64,000 nt of DNA from Pseudanabaena sp. FACHB-1998 (GCF_014696355.1 NZ_JACJQA010000033.1:62001-126000), one strand, 5' to 3'; counted from the stretch's first letter, positions 17,455 to 26,757 are shown. The notes: generated from the letters alone by a model not told the origin. Made by a program: numbers and translations.

Positions 17455-17871
17455 ATGTATCCGCAAATTAAGGTACGTTCGCACCGCTTGGAGGTCATTA
17501 TTCCTGAACCGCTAACCCTGACTGTGAGTTTAAGAGGCAGCCGCGAAGTCAAGGACACCTATCAATTGATCCGCCTCACAGGTCTTCTCGACGCTTTTTC
17601 TGAGCCAGCCTTCAAAAAGGTCATTGGCAAGTGCGTTGAGGATGGCCCCTTTAATGTGATTTTAGATCTGTCAACCATTGATTTTATCGATAGTTCTGGG
17701 CTTGGGGTCTTAGTGCAAATGGCAAAGAAAACTCAGGGTTTGAATGGTACTCTCCAGATTATTACCAATCCCCGAGTTACCCAAACCGTCAAACTAGTCA
17801 GACTTGATCAATTTTTGTCACTTCAGACCTCCATTGATGAAGCTCTAGCAAAGCTAGGTCAGACTAAGTAG
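17455..17871 (+). CDS. STAS-domain anti-anti-sigma factor
   Basis: The 138-residue protein carries a STAS domain from about residue 25 to 130. The strand-loop-helix NVILDLSTIDFIDSSGLGVLVQMAKK contains the DSSGLG motif, whose serine (about 82) is the phospho-switch site in SpoIIAA/RsbV-type antagonists. The N-terminal 25 residues are an extension. Such proteins release sigma factors by binding anti-sigma kinases when dephosphorylated by SpoIIE-type phosphatases; one such phosphatase is encoded at 47011-48399, but a link between the two is only inference. Upstream lies the Uma2 remnant in divergent orientation. Confidence 0.88.
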   Translation: MYPQIKVRSHRLEVIIPEPLTLTVSLRGSREVKDTYQLIRLTGLLDAFSEPAFKKVIGKCVEDGPFNVILDLSTIDFIDSSGLGVLVQMAKKTQGLNGTLQIITNPRVTQTVKLVRLDQFLSLQTSIDEALAKLGQTK

Positions 17872-18391
17872 CCAATAACCGATTGATCGTCAATTAGCCC
17901 AGTCAATATCAGTTACTAAATATAAATATTTAGTCTTATATGTAAAGCTATGTAGACAGACATTCCAAGCTCAGTCCATGTCAAGTATTCAGAAAAATAA
18001 ATCGGGGCAACACTTCTAAATCCTCCTAAATTCAAAGGTTGCAATAGCATTGCAGCCTTTAGCTACTTGAATATCAATTGAATACCAACATAAATATCAA
18101 CTTTGATATTGCCAAAATTAGTCTTAATCGACTTATGATGTAAATGAGATAAAATTTATTGACATGAATGGGCAGGGATGACCTGCCCATTCATGTCTAA
18201 AACAAATGTGAATGTCAAGCGTCTAAATATTTTGTCTCCAATCAAAATATAGAAAATTTGCAACTAACTCGAACTGTCATAATTCTCTTGAAAGTATTGT
18301 TATACAAAGTTTTTAAGCAAATTATGAGTTCCTATCGCAGCGCAAATCGCTGTGAGCAACCTAACTTATTGAGCAATGGCATTATCTTGTA
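17872..18391. other. 520-bp intergenic region with two hairpins
   Basis: No gene seen. A 12-bp hairpin at 18034-18060 (AAAGGTTGCAAT/ATTGCAGCCTTT, loop AGC) and a 16-bp perfect hairpin at 18161-18197 lie here. The spacing leaves room for a small RNA, but I see no defined promoter-terminator pair. Confidence 0.5.
18161..18197. repeat. 16-bp perfect hairpin, 5-nt loop
   Basis: Arms 18161-18176 and 18182-18197 (GACATGAATGGGCAGG) enclose GATGA. Confidence 0.8.
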
Positions 18392-18787
18392 ATGTCTCTT
18401 AGTCCAAGAATTGAAAATATCACTGAGATACCAGTCTCTGCTCTAGCCTATATAGGAGATGCTGTTTATGAAATGCAAATGCGGCTGCATTATTTACTAC
18501 CGCCCCGCACTGCTAAGCAATATCATCAACTTGTAGTGAGCCAAGTTAGAGCAGAACAGCAAGCAAACCTTTTAGAAAAATTGGATCTTACTGATTTTGA
18601 GTCTGATCTGGTCAGACGCGGACGCAATGCCGCAGGATCAATCTCACGCAAAGTCGATCCCCATATTTATCAAAAAGCCACAGGATTTGAGGCTTTGATT
18701 GGTTATCTTTACTTAGCCGATCGCGATCGCCTCGACCAAATTTTTACTCAGCTACTTAGCCACATCGATACCCCCTCGCCGCCATGA
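18392..18787 (+). CDS. mrnC: Mini-ribonuclease III
   Basis: The 131-residue protein consists of an RNase III catalytic domain without the double-stranded-RNA-binding domain, as in Mini-III enzymes that mature 23S rRNA ends. The signature [15 protein letters not shown] (Asp about residue 23) replaces the usual ERLEFLGD, and the second acidic cluster [13 protein letters not shown] (Glu about 102) completes the metal site. The stop overlaps the start of rlmB by ATGA, implying translational coupling, and both products act on 23S rRNA. Confidence 0.93.
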   Translation: MSLSPRIENITEIPVSALAYIGDAVYEMQMRLHYLLPPRTAKQYHQLVVSQVRAEQQANLLEKLDLTDFESDLVRRGRNAAGSISRKVDPHIYQKATGFEALIGYLYLADRDRLDQIFTQLLSHIDTPSPP

Positions 18788-20289
18788 CATCGCAACCTAG
18801 ACTGAAATCCAAGAAGAAACCATCTGACAGAAACACTGATAGAGATGTAGACAGAAATTTCGAGAAACGCTCCGACAAGACTTTTGATAAATATTCAGAC
18901 CGACGCTCTGATAACCGTTCCGACAAGTATTCCGATAAGCGATCAGAAAAGCGCCCCGATCGCAATGCTGACAAATCCTTTGACAAGCCCTACAAAGCGG
19001 TAGATAAGGGGTACGACAAGCGCTCAGACAGCCGTTCTGACTCTAAGTATTCAGCTAAACCTGATAAATATTCAGATAAATATTCAGATCGTCGTCCTGA
19101 AAAGAGTTATCAAAGACCATCTGAAGATGACTCAGCACCTAGATTTGATCGCAAATTTGACAAGCCCATTGCCAAAAAAATCGGTGAAAAGTTTGGCGAT
19201 AAAAAGTTTGGGGACAAAAAGTTCAGCGATAAAAAGTTCGGGGACAAGAAATTTGGCGACAAAAAGTTCGGCGATAAAAAGTTCGGCGACAAGAAATTTG
19301 AACGTACTGATCGCCCTGAACGGTTTGAACGTAACGATCGCTCGGAACGTAATTTTAGCGATCGCCCTGAACGTAATTTTGAAGATCGCAACTTTAGTGA
19401 TCGTAAGTTTGATCGTGAACGTACATCGGTTCCCAATTTTGAGAGACGATCGCTACCACCAGTCTCGCGGAACATCGATCCAGATGGTGAATTAGGCATT
19501 GTTCCCCCCAGCCAAGCTCCCGAAAATCCTGATATTGTTTATGGTCGCCATGCTGTTGAAGCTGTTTTAACGGGCGATCGCAGCATTAATCGGATTTGGG
19601 TCACTACAAGACTTCGCTACTCTCCCGATTTCTTACCCTTAATTGATGAAGCCAAAGCATCAGGTGCAGTCGTTGACGAAGTAGACTCAACTCGTCTTGA
19701 TCGCATCACCGATAATGGAAGGCATCAAGGTATAGCTGTTCAAGTCTCAGCCTATGAATATGCAGATCTCGACCTCTTGATTGCTTCCGCTAAAGAGAAA
19801 TCCACTCAACCAGTGATAGTAATTGCTGATGGAATTACTGATCCCCATAACTTAGGAGCGATCATTCGGAGTGCGGCAGCTCTCGGAGCACAGGCTCTGG
19901 TCATTCCTCAACGACGTGCTGTAGGCATCACAGCCACCGTTGCCAAGGTCGCCGCAGGCACGTTAGAAATCTTACCCGTTGCTAGAGTCGTCAATCTCAA
20001 TCGCGCTCTTGAGAAGATTAAAGAAGCTGGATTTTGGGTATATGGAACTGTGGCAAGTTCAGGTGATCCCATACATAAAGCTAAGTTTTCGGGTGCGATC
20101 GCCTTAGTGATTGGGGCCGAAGGAGAAGGTTTGAGTCTTTCTGTTCAGAAGAATTGTGACTTCCTAGTTTCTATTCCTTTAGATGGAAAAGTAGAAAGTC
20201 TAAATGCTTCGGTTGCGACTGGAATGGCTCTATATGAGATTTTCAGACAACGTTGGGTAAATACGTTAAACCTGAACAATTTGTCTTGA
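18784..20289 (+). CDS. rlmB: RlmB-type 23S rRNA (guanosine-2'-O-)-methyltransferase with long repetitive N-terminus
   Basis: Residues about 245-500 form a SpoU (SPOUT) methyltransferase: N-terminal L30e-like substrate-binding part ([11 protein letters not shown]), motif with [17 protein letters not shown] near 354-370, GAEGEGL near 444 and [19 protein letters not shown] near 471. RlmB methylates G2251 of 23S rRNA in E. coli. The first 240 residues are a low-complexity Asp/Lys/Arg/Ser extension of SDKRSD-like units, then about eight KFGDK pentapeptides, then RPERFERND-type units. Similar extensions occur in some cyanobacterial RlmB proteins, but this one is long. Translationally coupled to mrnC. 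Confidence 0.9.
   Translation: MTSQPRLKSKKKPSDRNTDRDVDRNFEKRSDKTFDKYSDRRSDNRSDKYSDKRSEKRPDRNADKSFDKPYKAVDKGYDKRSDSRSDSKYSAKPDKYSDKYSDRRPEKSYQRPSEDDSAPRFDRKFDKPIAKKIGEKFGDKKFGDKKFSDKKFGDKKFGDKKFGDKKFGDKKFERTDRPERFERNDRSERNFSDRPERNFEDRNFSDRKFDRERTSVPNFERRSLPPVSRNIDPDGELGIVPPSQAPENPDIVYGRHAVEAVLTGDRSINRIWVTTRLRYSPDFLPLIDEAKASGAVVDEVDSTRLDRITDNGRHQGIAVQVSAYEYADLDLLIASAKEKSTQPVIVIADGITDPHNLGAIIRSAAALGAQALVIPQRRAVGITATVAKVAAGTLEILPVARVVNLNRALEKIKEAGFWVYGTVASSGDPIHKAKFSGAIALVIGAEGEGLSLSVQKNCDFLVSIPLDGKVESLNASVATGMALYEIFRQRWVNTLNLNNLS
19189..19304 (+). repeat. 15-bp tandem repeats coding KFGDK
   Basis: About eight imperfect copies of AAAAAGTTCGGCGAT within rlmB encode tandem KFGDK (one copy KFSDK). 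Third-position variation among copies shows they are not all recent, but copy number could vary between strains. Confidence 0.85.
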
Positions 20290-20384
20290 AGCCATGTTTT
20301 AAGTTATATAAACGTATGGAAGAAACCTTTAAATTTAAAGGCTTTATAATTCATCTAAACCATTCACTTTAGCTATGTAAAATC

Positions 20385-20681
20385 ATGGGTGGTAACTTGT
20401 TTAAGAACATTTTTACTTCAATTCTCGAAACGTTTGGTTTGGCTGTATGGGTCGAAATTGTAACCGATTCACCACGCTGCACTTATTACTTTGGACCTTT
20501 CACTAGTACATCAGAAGCTGAAGCAGCTAAGACTGGCTACATTGAAGATTTAGAATCGGAAGGTTCTAAGGGGCTATCGGTAGCTGTTAGGCGTTGCAAA
20601 CCTGATAAGCTCACAGTCTATGATGAATCACTGGATTTTAAGTTCGACCGCTTTCCTGCATTTAGCGGTCAGACTCTTTAA
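20385..20681 (+). CDS. DUF1816 domain protein
   Basis: The 98-residue protein matches DUF1816: AVWVEIVTDSPRCTYYFGPFTSTSEAEAAKTGYIEDLESEGS is the typical core, with the conserved Trp, CTYYFGPF and the Gly-Tyr-x-Glu-Asp-Leu pattern. The family is almost confined to cyanobacteria, and some members lie near phycobilisome or carotenoid genes; its role is not established. No signal peptide. It is downstream of rlmB by about 95 bp, with its own likely ribosome-binding region. Confidence 0.88.
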   Translation: MGGNLFKNIFTSILETFGLAVWVEIVTDSPRCTYYFGPFTSTSEAEAAKTGYIEDLESEGSKGLSVAVRRCKPDKLTVYDESLDFKFDRFPAFSGQTL

Positions 20682-20802
20682 TTTAATAACTAGTAAATGA
20701 ATTGAGGGACAAATGTCCCAAGTTTTTTATGAGATAAATGCATAAAGAGAATCTTTTAGGGATTTTCGCCTGTGCCTATCAGCGATCGCTGAATGTCAGT
20801 AT

Positions 20803-20857
20803 CAAAGCTCACAGTAGATTTTAAGTGATAATCATTTAAAATCTACTGTGAGCTTTG
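20803..20857. repeat. 21-bp inverted repeat
   Basis: Arms 20803-20823 and 20837-20857 (CAAAGCTCACAGTAGATTTT...) pair perfectly with a 13-nt centre that itself folds partly (TGATAATCA). Confidence 0.8.
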
Positions 20858-20917
20858 TATTCTGGCAGAAAAGGGATGATTTCGGAAGCTATTACTTCCA
20901 TTACTAACGATTTATAG

Positions 20918-20974
20918 CCAAAACCGAAGAGAGAGTTGCAGCGCTTCTTGCTGCAACTCTCTCTTCGGTTTTGG
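20918..20974. repeat. 25-bp palindrome, (TAC)CAAAACC family
   Basis: Arms 20918-20942 and 20950-20974 are perfect (CCAAAACCGAAGAGAGAGTT...), with core GCAGC-GCTTCTT-GCTGC. Confidence 0.88.
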
Positions 20975-21049
20975 TATATTGCTATAAATGAGAAAGAGTT
21001 AAGCTTCGTAAGCATCTCTTAAAAAACACTTTTATTTTTGGTAAGCATT

Positions 21050-21703
21050 ATGTTATTTGGACTTGGAAAAAAATTAACCCTTCCAACTGCGGCGGATGCT
21101 CTACCTGGTAGACCCACAGCAATTCCTACCGCATCACAGCATTTCGTTAATGGGAATGCGCTTAAACCGCCTTTCCCTGAAGGCATGGAAACAGCTGTGT
21201 TTGGTTTAGGATGTTTTTGGGGAGCAGAGCGTCGTTTTTGGCAACAAAAGGGAGTTTATGTTACGGCTGTAGGCTATGCCGCAGGCTTAACCCCTAATCC
21301 TACCTATGAAGAAGTCTGTTCGGGGAAGACTGGACATAATGAAGTTGTGCTAGTTGTTTATGATCCCAAGGTAATTAGCTACTCAGATTTGCTAAAGGTT
21401 TTTTGGGAATCCCATAACCCTACTCAAGGAATGCAACAAGGTAACGATAAAGGTACTCAATATCGTTCAGGGATTTATGTTTACAACGATGTCCAACGCC
21501 AACTAGCCGAAGAGGCGCGGGAAGTGTATCAAGAGGCTTTGAAGGCTTCAGGCATGAAGCAGGGCATTACAACCGAGATCCGTGATGCTGGTGAATTTTA
21601 TTATGCTGAAGGCTATCATCAGCAATACCTAGCTAAAAATCCTGGTGGATACTGTGGTTTAGGTGGTACAAACGTTTGTTATCCTGCTGCCACAGTTGCT
21701 TAA
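21050..21703 (+). CDS. msrA: Peptide methionine sulfoxide reductase MsrA
   Basis: The 217-residue protein repairs oxidised methionine (S-sulfoxide). The catalytic motif [11 protein letters not shown] lies near residues 53-63 with the nucleophilic Cys at about 54. The family segments [25 protein letters not shown] and GTQYRSGIY are present, and the C-terminal Cys in [13 protein letters not shown] supplies resolving cysteines. The N-terminal 45 residues are an extension of the cyanobacterial form. ATG 21050 is preferred to the in-frame GTG at 21038. Followed by a classical terminator. Confidence 0.96.
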   Translation: MLFGLGKKLTLPTAADALPGRPTAIPTASQHFVNGNALKPPFPEGMETAVFGLGCFWGAERRFWQQKGVYVTAVGYAAGLTPNPTYEEVCSGKTGHNEVVLVVYDPKVISYSDLLKVFWESHNPTQGMQQGNDKGTQYRSGIYVYNDVQRQLAEEAREVYQEALKASGMKQGITTEIRDAGEFYYAEGYHQQYLAKNPGGYCGLGGTNVCYPAATVA

Positions 21704-21711
21704 AATTCCTT

Positions 21712-21776
21712 AAAAGTCAGCCCAAGCGACTGACTTTTTTTAAAAAGAGTTGTGGTGCTTTGCACCGCAACTCTTT
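21712..21776. terminator. Intrinsic terminator of msrA plus second hairpin
   Basis: AAAAGTCAG/CTGACTTTT (21712-21738) followed by a T-run is a classical terminator. A second 15-bp stem with loop TTT at 21744-21776 (AAAGAGTTGTGGTGC) serves the convergent gene. Confidence 0.85.
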
Positions 21777-21781
21777 CGGTT

Positions 21782-23044
21782 TTATGGAGCGATCGCGTTA
21801 ACAACCATCTCGGCAAGTTTACTGGCGGCTCCTGACGCGCCACATACTCGCTTGAGGCGATCGCGCATTTTGATCAACTCGTCGGGATGATCAAAATAAA
21901 ATATAATTCGCTCCGCGACTTGAGTGGGCGTAATTTCTCCTAAAATTTCTGGCACGATCGCCTCTCCAGCCCAAATATTCGGCCATGATAGTAATTGCCC
22001 CTTGTTTTTAATTTGAGAAATTAAAGCGGCATTAATGACTTTCGATAGAAACTTGCCCAATATTGGTGCGGTTGCCATTAGCCCCAGCAAGCCATCCCAA
22101 CCCACCTTCATATCAGAGAAATTAGTGGGCAATAACACAATCATCGGTAGATTTAGGGAAGCAAGCTCGGCAGTGTTTGCCCCAACGGTAGTTACACAGA
22201 TTTGACTACTGTTTAAAAGCGCATGGGCAGGAAATTCTTGATGAATTTTGATGATTGATCCTTTAGCGGTTAACAAATTACCATCAACTAAAGTGGCAGT
22301 CGAGCCAGCGCTATCAGGAGTCGGGAAAGGATATTGAGCATAATTTGCTAAATTTTCGGGACTGGTGGTTGGCGCTAGGGCAATGACTAAATCGAGTTCA
22401 GGATTTTTTTGCTGGAGAATGTCGGCGATCGCCACCATCAAAGGCACACCAATTTTTAATTTATGCCCCTTAGACCCCGGCATAAAACAAACTCTAAATG
22501 GCTGGGGCTGTGTAGGTGAAGAGTTAGCATCTAGGCGATCGACCATAAGATCACCGATGATCGAGGCTTTATGTCGTAAGGATTGCGGAATTTTGGTGGC
22601 GATCGACTCATTACGCACCGCAAATAAATCTGCCCAGCGATACCACCGTGCCTCCCATTCCGCATAGATTAAAGTTTTGTAGCCTAGCCGCTTAGCGATC
22701 GCCACCGCAAAAAATTGATCTCCCCCCAAAAAAATTACGATTCCCTGTTTAGCCCATTGCCAATTAGGAGTTCGACCCCAGAGCAAAAAATCAAAAAACT
22801 GTTCCTGTGGCAATACGCGATCCACCTTGGGAAAACTTTTGGCAAGGTTTGCTTCCTGTCCACTGGCATTTTGACAAGGAGATAAGGCGATCGAAATCCG
22901 TGTTGTGGCGCATTCATCAGGCGATCGCCACGCATTTTCCAAAGCTTTCAGAAAAGGATATACCCACGTACTCAACTCTCCCGGTCCATTAGACAGGATC
23001 AGAATATCCGTAGAAATATCTGTGACGGGAGGAGTGGAGAGCAT
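21782..23044 (-). CDS. Lipid-A-disaccharide synthase-related protein (LpxB-like)
   Basis: The 420-residue protein resembles LpxB-like GT-B glycosyltransferases conserved in cyanobacteria (TIGR03492-type). The N-terminal ILILSNGPGELSTWVYPFLKAL replaces the LpxB glycine-rich loop (GExSGD), and the C-terminal half carries FMPGSKGHKLKIGVPLMVAIAD and TVGANTAELASLNLPMIVLLPTNF, typical of nucleotide-sugar binding in this fold. Real LpxB makes the lipid A disaccharide; the substrate of this related family is not established. Start: ATG at 23044. GGAG is visible just upstream on the minus strand. Confidence 0.82.
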   Translation of the reverse strand: MLSTPPVTDISTDILILSNGPGELSTWVYPFLKALENAWRSPDECATTRISIALSPCQNASGQEANLAKSFPKVDRVLPQEQFFDFLLWGRTPNWQWAKQGIVIFLGGDQFFAVAIAKRLGYKTLIYAEWEARWYRWADLFAVRNESIATKIPQSLRHKASIIGDLMVDRLDANSSPTQPQPFRVCFMPGSKGHKLKIGVPLMVAIADILQQKNPELDLVIALAPTTSPENLANYAQYPFPTPDSAGSTATLVDGNLLTAKGSIIKIHQEFPAHALLNSSQICVTTVGANTAELASLNLPMIVLLPTNFSDMKVGWDGLLGLMATAPILGKFLSKVINAALISQIKNKGQLLSWPNIWAGEAIVPEILGEITPTQVAERIIFYFDHPDELIKMRDRLKRVCGASGAASKLAEMVVNAIAP

Positions 23045-23098
23045 GAATAATTACCGATTTTTCTTACCAATCATACGATCGCTTAATACCAAAACCCT

Positions 23099-23137
23099 AA
23101 AGATAAGTGGCGGCGCTTCGCGCCGCCACTTATCTTT
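23099..23137. repeat. 18-bp perfect palindrome, loop TTC
   Basis: Arms AAAGATAAGTGGCGGCGC/GCGCCGCCACTTATCTTT enclose TTC. Upstream ATACCAAAACCC links it to the same family as 13773 and 50387, although here the outer arm is not matched on the right. Confidence 0.88.
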
Positions 23138-23194
23138 TTACTCAAAGGATGTAGCCTATGCTGCGTGTGCGCTATAGAGTTGAACGCATAATAG

Positions 23195-23647
23195 TTACTC
23201 CCAAAAATCAGCATTGAGCATTGTGTCGATATCATGCCCAAATTGCCATGTATCAGGGAATTTGTAATCAGGATATTCAATCTTGATCCGCTTTAAAGAA
23301 GTTTCAAAGCAATCATCAAACATTTTCAAAAAGTGACGCTTAAGGCTAGGCGACTGTCTAAGAAGCTTATTAATATCTCTACGTTGATCGAATATTGTGA
23401 GCAACCAACCTCTATAACATTCAGGCATATTGACATAGCACCGCTTGAGAATATGCTCGATCAATCGCTCTAGCCGATGTTCTATCTCACGTTTGTTACT
23501 GCCAGACAAGCCCTCTAACTCCTCTATTAAATTTTCGACATCAAGATTGTGAAAGTCTCCCGCTTTCAGTTGGATGATCACAGTCTCTAACCACAGATCC
23601 AGATCGCGATCGTATAAGGTCAATGGTGGTGCAATTGCTTGAGTCAT
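23195..23647 (-). CDS. DUF29 family protein
   Basis: The 150-residue protein shows the DUF29 pattern: LYDRDLDLWLETVIIQLKAGDFHNLDVENLIEELEGL, SNKREIEHRLERLIEHILK, then a segment ending YPDYKFPDTW. DUF29 proteins are small, helical, often multi-copy in cyanobacteria and sometimes near toxin-antitoxin or nuclease genes; function is unknown. No membrane segment or signal peptide is seen. Single gene, divergent from btpA. Confidence 0.9.
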   Translation of the reverse strand: MTQAIAPPLTLYDRDLDLWLETVIIQLKAGDFHNLDVENLIEELEGLSGSNKREIEHRLERLIEHILKRCYVNMPECYRGWLLTIFDQRRDINKLLRQSPSLKRHFLKMFDDCFETSLKRIKIEYPDYKFPDTWQFGHDIDTMLNADFWE

Positions 23648-23817
23648 TTATCTTGCTCCTTTGCTATTGGCGCGATCGCTAAAACTCATTTTTTGTATTA
23701 TCGCCAGAAATTGAAATGACGGGATCGAATTCACGATAAAATTATGCACTCATAATCGAGTTAAATTAAAGGCTAGTAACTGAGCTTTTTACCCAAATTT
23801 TTATAAACATCACGCAT

Positions 23818-24684
23818 GTGGATTTAAGTAGTTTATTTGATACACCAAAACCCGTAATTGGGGTCATTCACCTTTTGCCATTGCCGACTTCGCCTCGTTG
23901 GGGGAGTAGCCTTAAAGAGGTCATTGATCGTGCCGAACAGGAAGCTACAGCGCTTGCCGCAGGCGGAGTGAATGGGATTATCGTTGAAAATTTTTTTGAT
24001 GCTCCGTTTACAAAAGATCGCGTTGATCCTGCGGTAGTCAGTGCCATGAGTCTGGTTGTCCATCGGGTCAAGCAGATGGTTGGGATTCCCGTGGGCATCA
24101 ATGTTCTGAGAAATGATGGTCATAGTGCAATGGCGATCGCTTCCTGTGTGGGCGCGAAATTTATTCGCGTTAACGTGCTTATGGGCGTAATGGCAACCGA
24201 TCAAGGCATTATCGAAGGTGATGCTTACAAACTGCTGCGCTATCGTCGGGAACTAGGCTCCGATGTCAAAATTTTTGCCGATGTGCTAGTTAAACACGCA
24301 CAACCGATCTCAGTGCCACAAATTACGGCGGCTGTCTATGACACGATCCATCGTGGGCTAGCCGATGCGGTAATTTTGTCAGGCTGGGCAACGGGAAATC
24401 CGCCAACCTCAGAGGATCTCAGGGAAGCCAAGCTTGCCTGTGGTGACACGCCTCTCTTTGTTGGCTCGGGCGCAACTTGGGAGAATGTTCCTCAACTCAT
24501 GGAATATGCTGATGGCGTAATTGTCTCTAGTTCGCTGAAGCGCAATGGTCAAATTCAACAATCGATCGATCCGATCAGGGTTAGTCGATTTGTGGATGCT
24601 GTGCGTTTAGATATTGCCAATAAGAAGAACAAGCATATAGCTGAATCCCAAATCCTGCGATCGCCCACCATACCGATTGGGTAA
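23818..24684 (+). CDS. btpA: BtpA family photosystem I biogenesis protein
   Basis: The 288-residue protein has the BtpA/SgcQ TIM-barrel pattern: VIGVIHLLPLPTSPRWG at residues 9-25, GGVNGIIVENFFDAPF near 49-64, GINVLRNDG, and the phosphate-binding LFVGSGATWENVPQLMEYADGVIVSSSLK near the end. In Synechocystis BtpA is a peripheral thylakoid protein that stabilises PSI reaction-centre proteins, especially at low temperature. It starts at GTG 23818. Other PSI genes (psaF, psaJ) are 6 kb downstream but separately transcribed. Confidence 0.93.
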   Translation: MDLSSLFDTPKPVIGVIHLLPLPTSPRWGSSLKEVIDRAEQEATALAAGGVNGIIVENFFDAPFTKDRVDPAVVSAMSLVVHRVKQMVGIPVGINVLRNDGHSAMAIASCVGAKFIRVNVLMGVMATDQGIIEGDAYKLLRYRRELGSDVKIFADVLVKHAQPISVPQITAAVYDTIHRGLADAVILSGWATGNPPTSEDLREAKLACGDTPLFVGSGATWENVPQLMEYADGVIVSSSLKRNGQIQQSIDPIRVSRFVDAVRLDIANKKNKHIAESQILRSPTIPIG

Positions 24685-24788
24685 AATCTTAATATATGGT
24701 TATGGCAATTCTAAATGATTGGTATAAGCGCAACTCCTTCGGGAGTGTGTTTATACAAGACTGAAAAATACAGATGATTGAGATTGCT

Positions 24789-24861
24789 ACTCCCTTCCCA
24801 GTGAAGAATTAGACGTTGCGGCGCGAAGCGCCGCAACGTCTAATTCTTGGTTTTAGGAGTA
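24789..24861. repeat. MITE-like element with 21-bp perfect palindrome, loop GAA
   Basis: Left end TACTCCCTTCCCAG (24788-24801) is the intact TIR. The inner palindrome 24804-24824/24828-24848 (AAGAATTAGACGTTGCGGCGC) is perfect. The right TIR is reduced to TTTTAGGAGTA. It is preceded by GATTGCTAC, as at 33111. Confidence 0.85.
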
Positions 24862-24882
24862 TATATAGCTTTTTAATTTCGC

Positions 24883-25809
24883 TTGGGACTATTAGCACTA
24901 TTAGCAGGTAGGTATAAATTGTCAGGAACAGCTACGCGCAAACGATCTGAGCCATGGTTGCATCGGTGGTCGCGCCCTGCGATCGCGGCAATATCACTAT
25001 TTGGCTTTTCTTTAACAACTTATTTAACTGTTACTCACTTTCTAGGACAACAGGTAGCCCTTTGCAATGTTGAAGGCAGTGGTTGTGACCTAGTCCTTAG
25101 TAGTGAATACGCCAAAATTTTTGGAATTCCTCTCCCAATTTTTGGAGCCTTGGGCTATCTCACACTAGGGCTATTAGCGACTACACCCTATATTTTAAAA
25201 AAAGACGACCCTAAATCCCAAAACCAAATCAAGGAAGTATCAGCTTTCTTGATGTTTATGGTGTCGTCAGCCACCTTTGTATTTAGTGGCTACCTCATGT
25301 ATTTGTTGGCTTCAGGGAGTATTGGCGGCAAACCTCAGTTTTGTATTTACTGCATCACTTCAGCCCTCAATATGACCTTGATCTGGCTGCTGACCGTGTT
25401 TGGCAATGCTTGGAAAGATATTGGTCAGTTATTTTTTACGGGTGCGATCATTGCGATCGTCACCCTGACAGGTACGCTAGGGGTTTATGCCAGTCAGGGC
25501 AAACTAGCGGCTCAGAGAAATACCTTTGCGGGGCGCTTGGCAGTACATCTAACGGAAACCAATGCCAAGATGTATGGAGCCTATTGGTGTCCGCACTGTA
25601 TGGATCAGAAGAAAAAATTTGGCGAAGCTCAAAAGTTGATCCCCTATGTGGAGTGTGATGCTAAGGGTGAGAAGCCTCAACCTGAACTCTGCGCTCAAAA
25701 GGGGATTAAAGGTTATCCAACTTGGGAAATCAATGGCAAAATGCTCTCTGGTGAGCGATCTTTAGATGAATTAGCCGATGCCTCTGGCTATACAGGCGAT
25801 CGCAATTAA
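24883..25809 (+). CDS. VKOR-thioredoxin fusion protein
   Basis: Residues about 25-190 hold four or five membrane helices of bacterial vitamin K epoxide reductase, with the loop cysteines CNVEGSGC (about 57-64) and the quinone-side CIYC (about 153-156). Residues about 220-308 hold a thioredoxin-like domain with active site CPHC (about 238-241). Such fusions oxidise cysteines of secreted or lumenal proteins and pass electrons to quinone; cyanobacterial and plant LTO1 homologues support PSII assembly. The frame starts at TTG 24883, immediately after an in-frame stop, with no good ribosome-binding site, so the start is uncertain. Confidence 0.92.
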   Translation: MGLLALLAGRYKLSGTATRKRSEPWLHRWSRPAIAAISLFGFSLTTYLTVTHFLGQQVALCNVEGSGCDLVLSSEYAKIFGIPLPIFGALGYLTLGLLATTPYILKKDDPKSQNQIKEVSAFLMFMVSSATFVFSGYLMYLLASGSIGGKPQFCIYCITSALNMTLIWLLTVFGNAWKDIGQLFFTGAIIAIVTLTGTLGVYASQGKLAAQRNTFAGRLAVHLTETNAKMYGAYWCPHCMDQKKKFGEAQKLIPYVECDAKGEKPQPELCAQKGIKGYPTWEINGKMLSGERSLDELADASGYTGDRN

Positions 25810-25817
25810 TACCCACA

Positions 25818-25901
25818 GATAAAAGTGCATAGCATTTTTATCTATGAAAAATCACACTAAAAAAAGTCCGTGCTTTGCACGGACTTTTTTTAGTGTGATT
25901 T
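25818..25901. terminator. Hairpin pair between convergent genes
   Basis: A 12-bp stem (25818-25843, one mismatch) is followed by a perfect 25-bp palindrome 25849-25873/25877-25901, loop TTT, with internal A7/T7 tracts. The right arm includes the stop codon of the minus-strand gene. Confidence 0.85.
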
Positions 25902-26757
25902 AGAAAAATACAACCCTTGTATCAAAACCTTGGCGGCGAATTGTGCCATTTAGGGTCTCGGCACTAGGGCGATCGGGAAAACCCTGCACCTCAATATAAG
26001 TACCGCGATAGGAGGAGCGTAATTGAGCATTGGGGGCGATCGCCTGCACTCTTTGCAATTCCGACACTGAGCCTGTAGGAATAATCACAAAATAGCGTAA
26101 TTGGGCATTATTCACATTGCCCTGATTAGCGCTAGAAATAGTCTGTGGTGGGCTTTGAATGGGTATAGACTGGCTAGGCTGGGGAATTGGCTGAGGCGAT
26201 CGGACAATTTCGATCGCATTATTATTGGTATTATTCGGAAAATCCGAATTAGGAACTCCCGGCAAAGCATCATTAGTCCTAGATGTAGGAATAGGAATTG
26301 ATTCCACAGGAATCGGTACAGAACTTTGCGGCAAAGGATTAGAACTTGGAATATTAGGGACTGGATTTACAGGGGATGGGCTAGGAATAGAAGGGATTGT
26401 CGCAAATTTACTCTGCACGGTGCGTATTTGGGGCGCAAGCCCCGCCTGACTAAATTGAGAAGCCCGCCGCTGCGCTAAATTTAAATTATTAAAACGACCT
26501 AACTGCACTACCTGTTCGCCCGTATCGAGACGGCTTACAAAAGCATCTGGGGCTAAAATTTTGGCTTGTTTAATATTTGCCGCATTAGGCAAATAGACAA
26601 GGTATTGAGTAGGGCCAGTATTTGCTTGATTAACTGGTGAAGAATCATTAGGAAAAGATTGAGCCTTTGCAGGGGCGCTAAAATTGGCGCTAATACTCAC
26701 CAGAGATATTAGTCCAAAGGCAAAACTACGAAGATGTGTGGATGTGTGGGGTCTCAT
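25900..26757 (-). CDS. Secreted protein with two SPOR-like domains
   Basis: From ATG 26757 the product has 285 residues. An N-terminal signal peptide (LRSFAFGLISLVSISANFSAPAKA, cut near AKA) is followed by a first SPOR-like unit (QYLVYLPN...QLGRFNNLNLAQRRASQFSQAGLAPQIRTV), a Pro/Ser/Asn-rich linker of about 100 residues with NTNNNA, and a second unit (RYFVIIP...VQGFPDRPSAETLNGTIRRQGFDTRVVFF). SPOR domains bind denuded peptidoglycan at division sites; whether this one does is inference. An upstream in-frame start at 26853 would bury the signal peptide, so the later ATG is chosen. Confidence 0.7.
   Translation of the reverse strand: MRPHTSTHLRSFAFGLISLVSISANFSAPAKAQSFPNDSSPVNQANTGPTQYLVYLPNAANIKQAKILAPDAFVSRLDTGEQVVQLGRFNNLNLAQRRASQFSQAGLAPQIRTVQSKFATIPSIPSPSPVNPVPNIPSSNPLPQSSVPIPVESIPIPTSRTNDALPGVPNSDFPNNTNNNAIEIVRSPQPIPQPSQSIPIQSPPQTISSANQGNVNNAQLRYFVIIPTGSVSELQRVQAIAPNAQLRSSYRGTYIEVQGFPDRPSAETLNGTIRRQGFDTRVVFF

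Larger units (their letters stand above)
20682..21049. other. Intergenic region with two large palindromes
   Basis: Contains the inverted repeats at 20803-20857 and 20918-20974 and no gene. The second is flanked by TTTATAGC and GCTATAAA (20911-20918 and 20981-20988), extending the symmetry outward. Confidence 0.6.

Noticed and set aside
18034-18060. Small RNA gene in the STAS-mrnC gap
   Set aside because: Only a hairpin without promoter or U-tract is seen; no known cyanobacterial sRNA motif was recognised.
19110-19499. Long open frames on the other strand and in another frame of rlmB
   Set aside because: They arise from the tandem 15-bp repeats; repeat units of length divisible by three keep all frames open.
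23083-23280. Small frames next to btpA and DUF29 that contain the peptide SGGAKRRHLS/SGGASRRHLS
   Set aside because: The peptide is a translation of the palindrome core GGCGCTTCGCGCC on both strands, not a protein.
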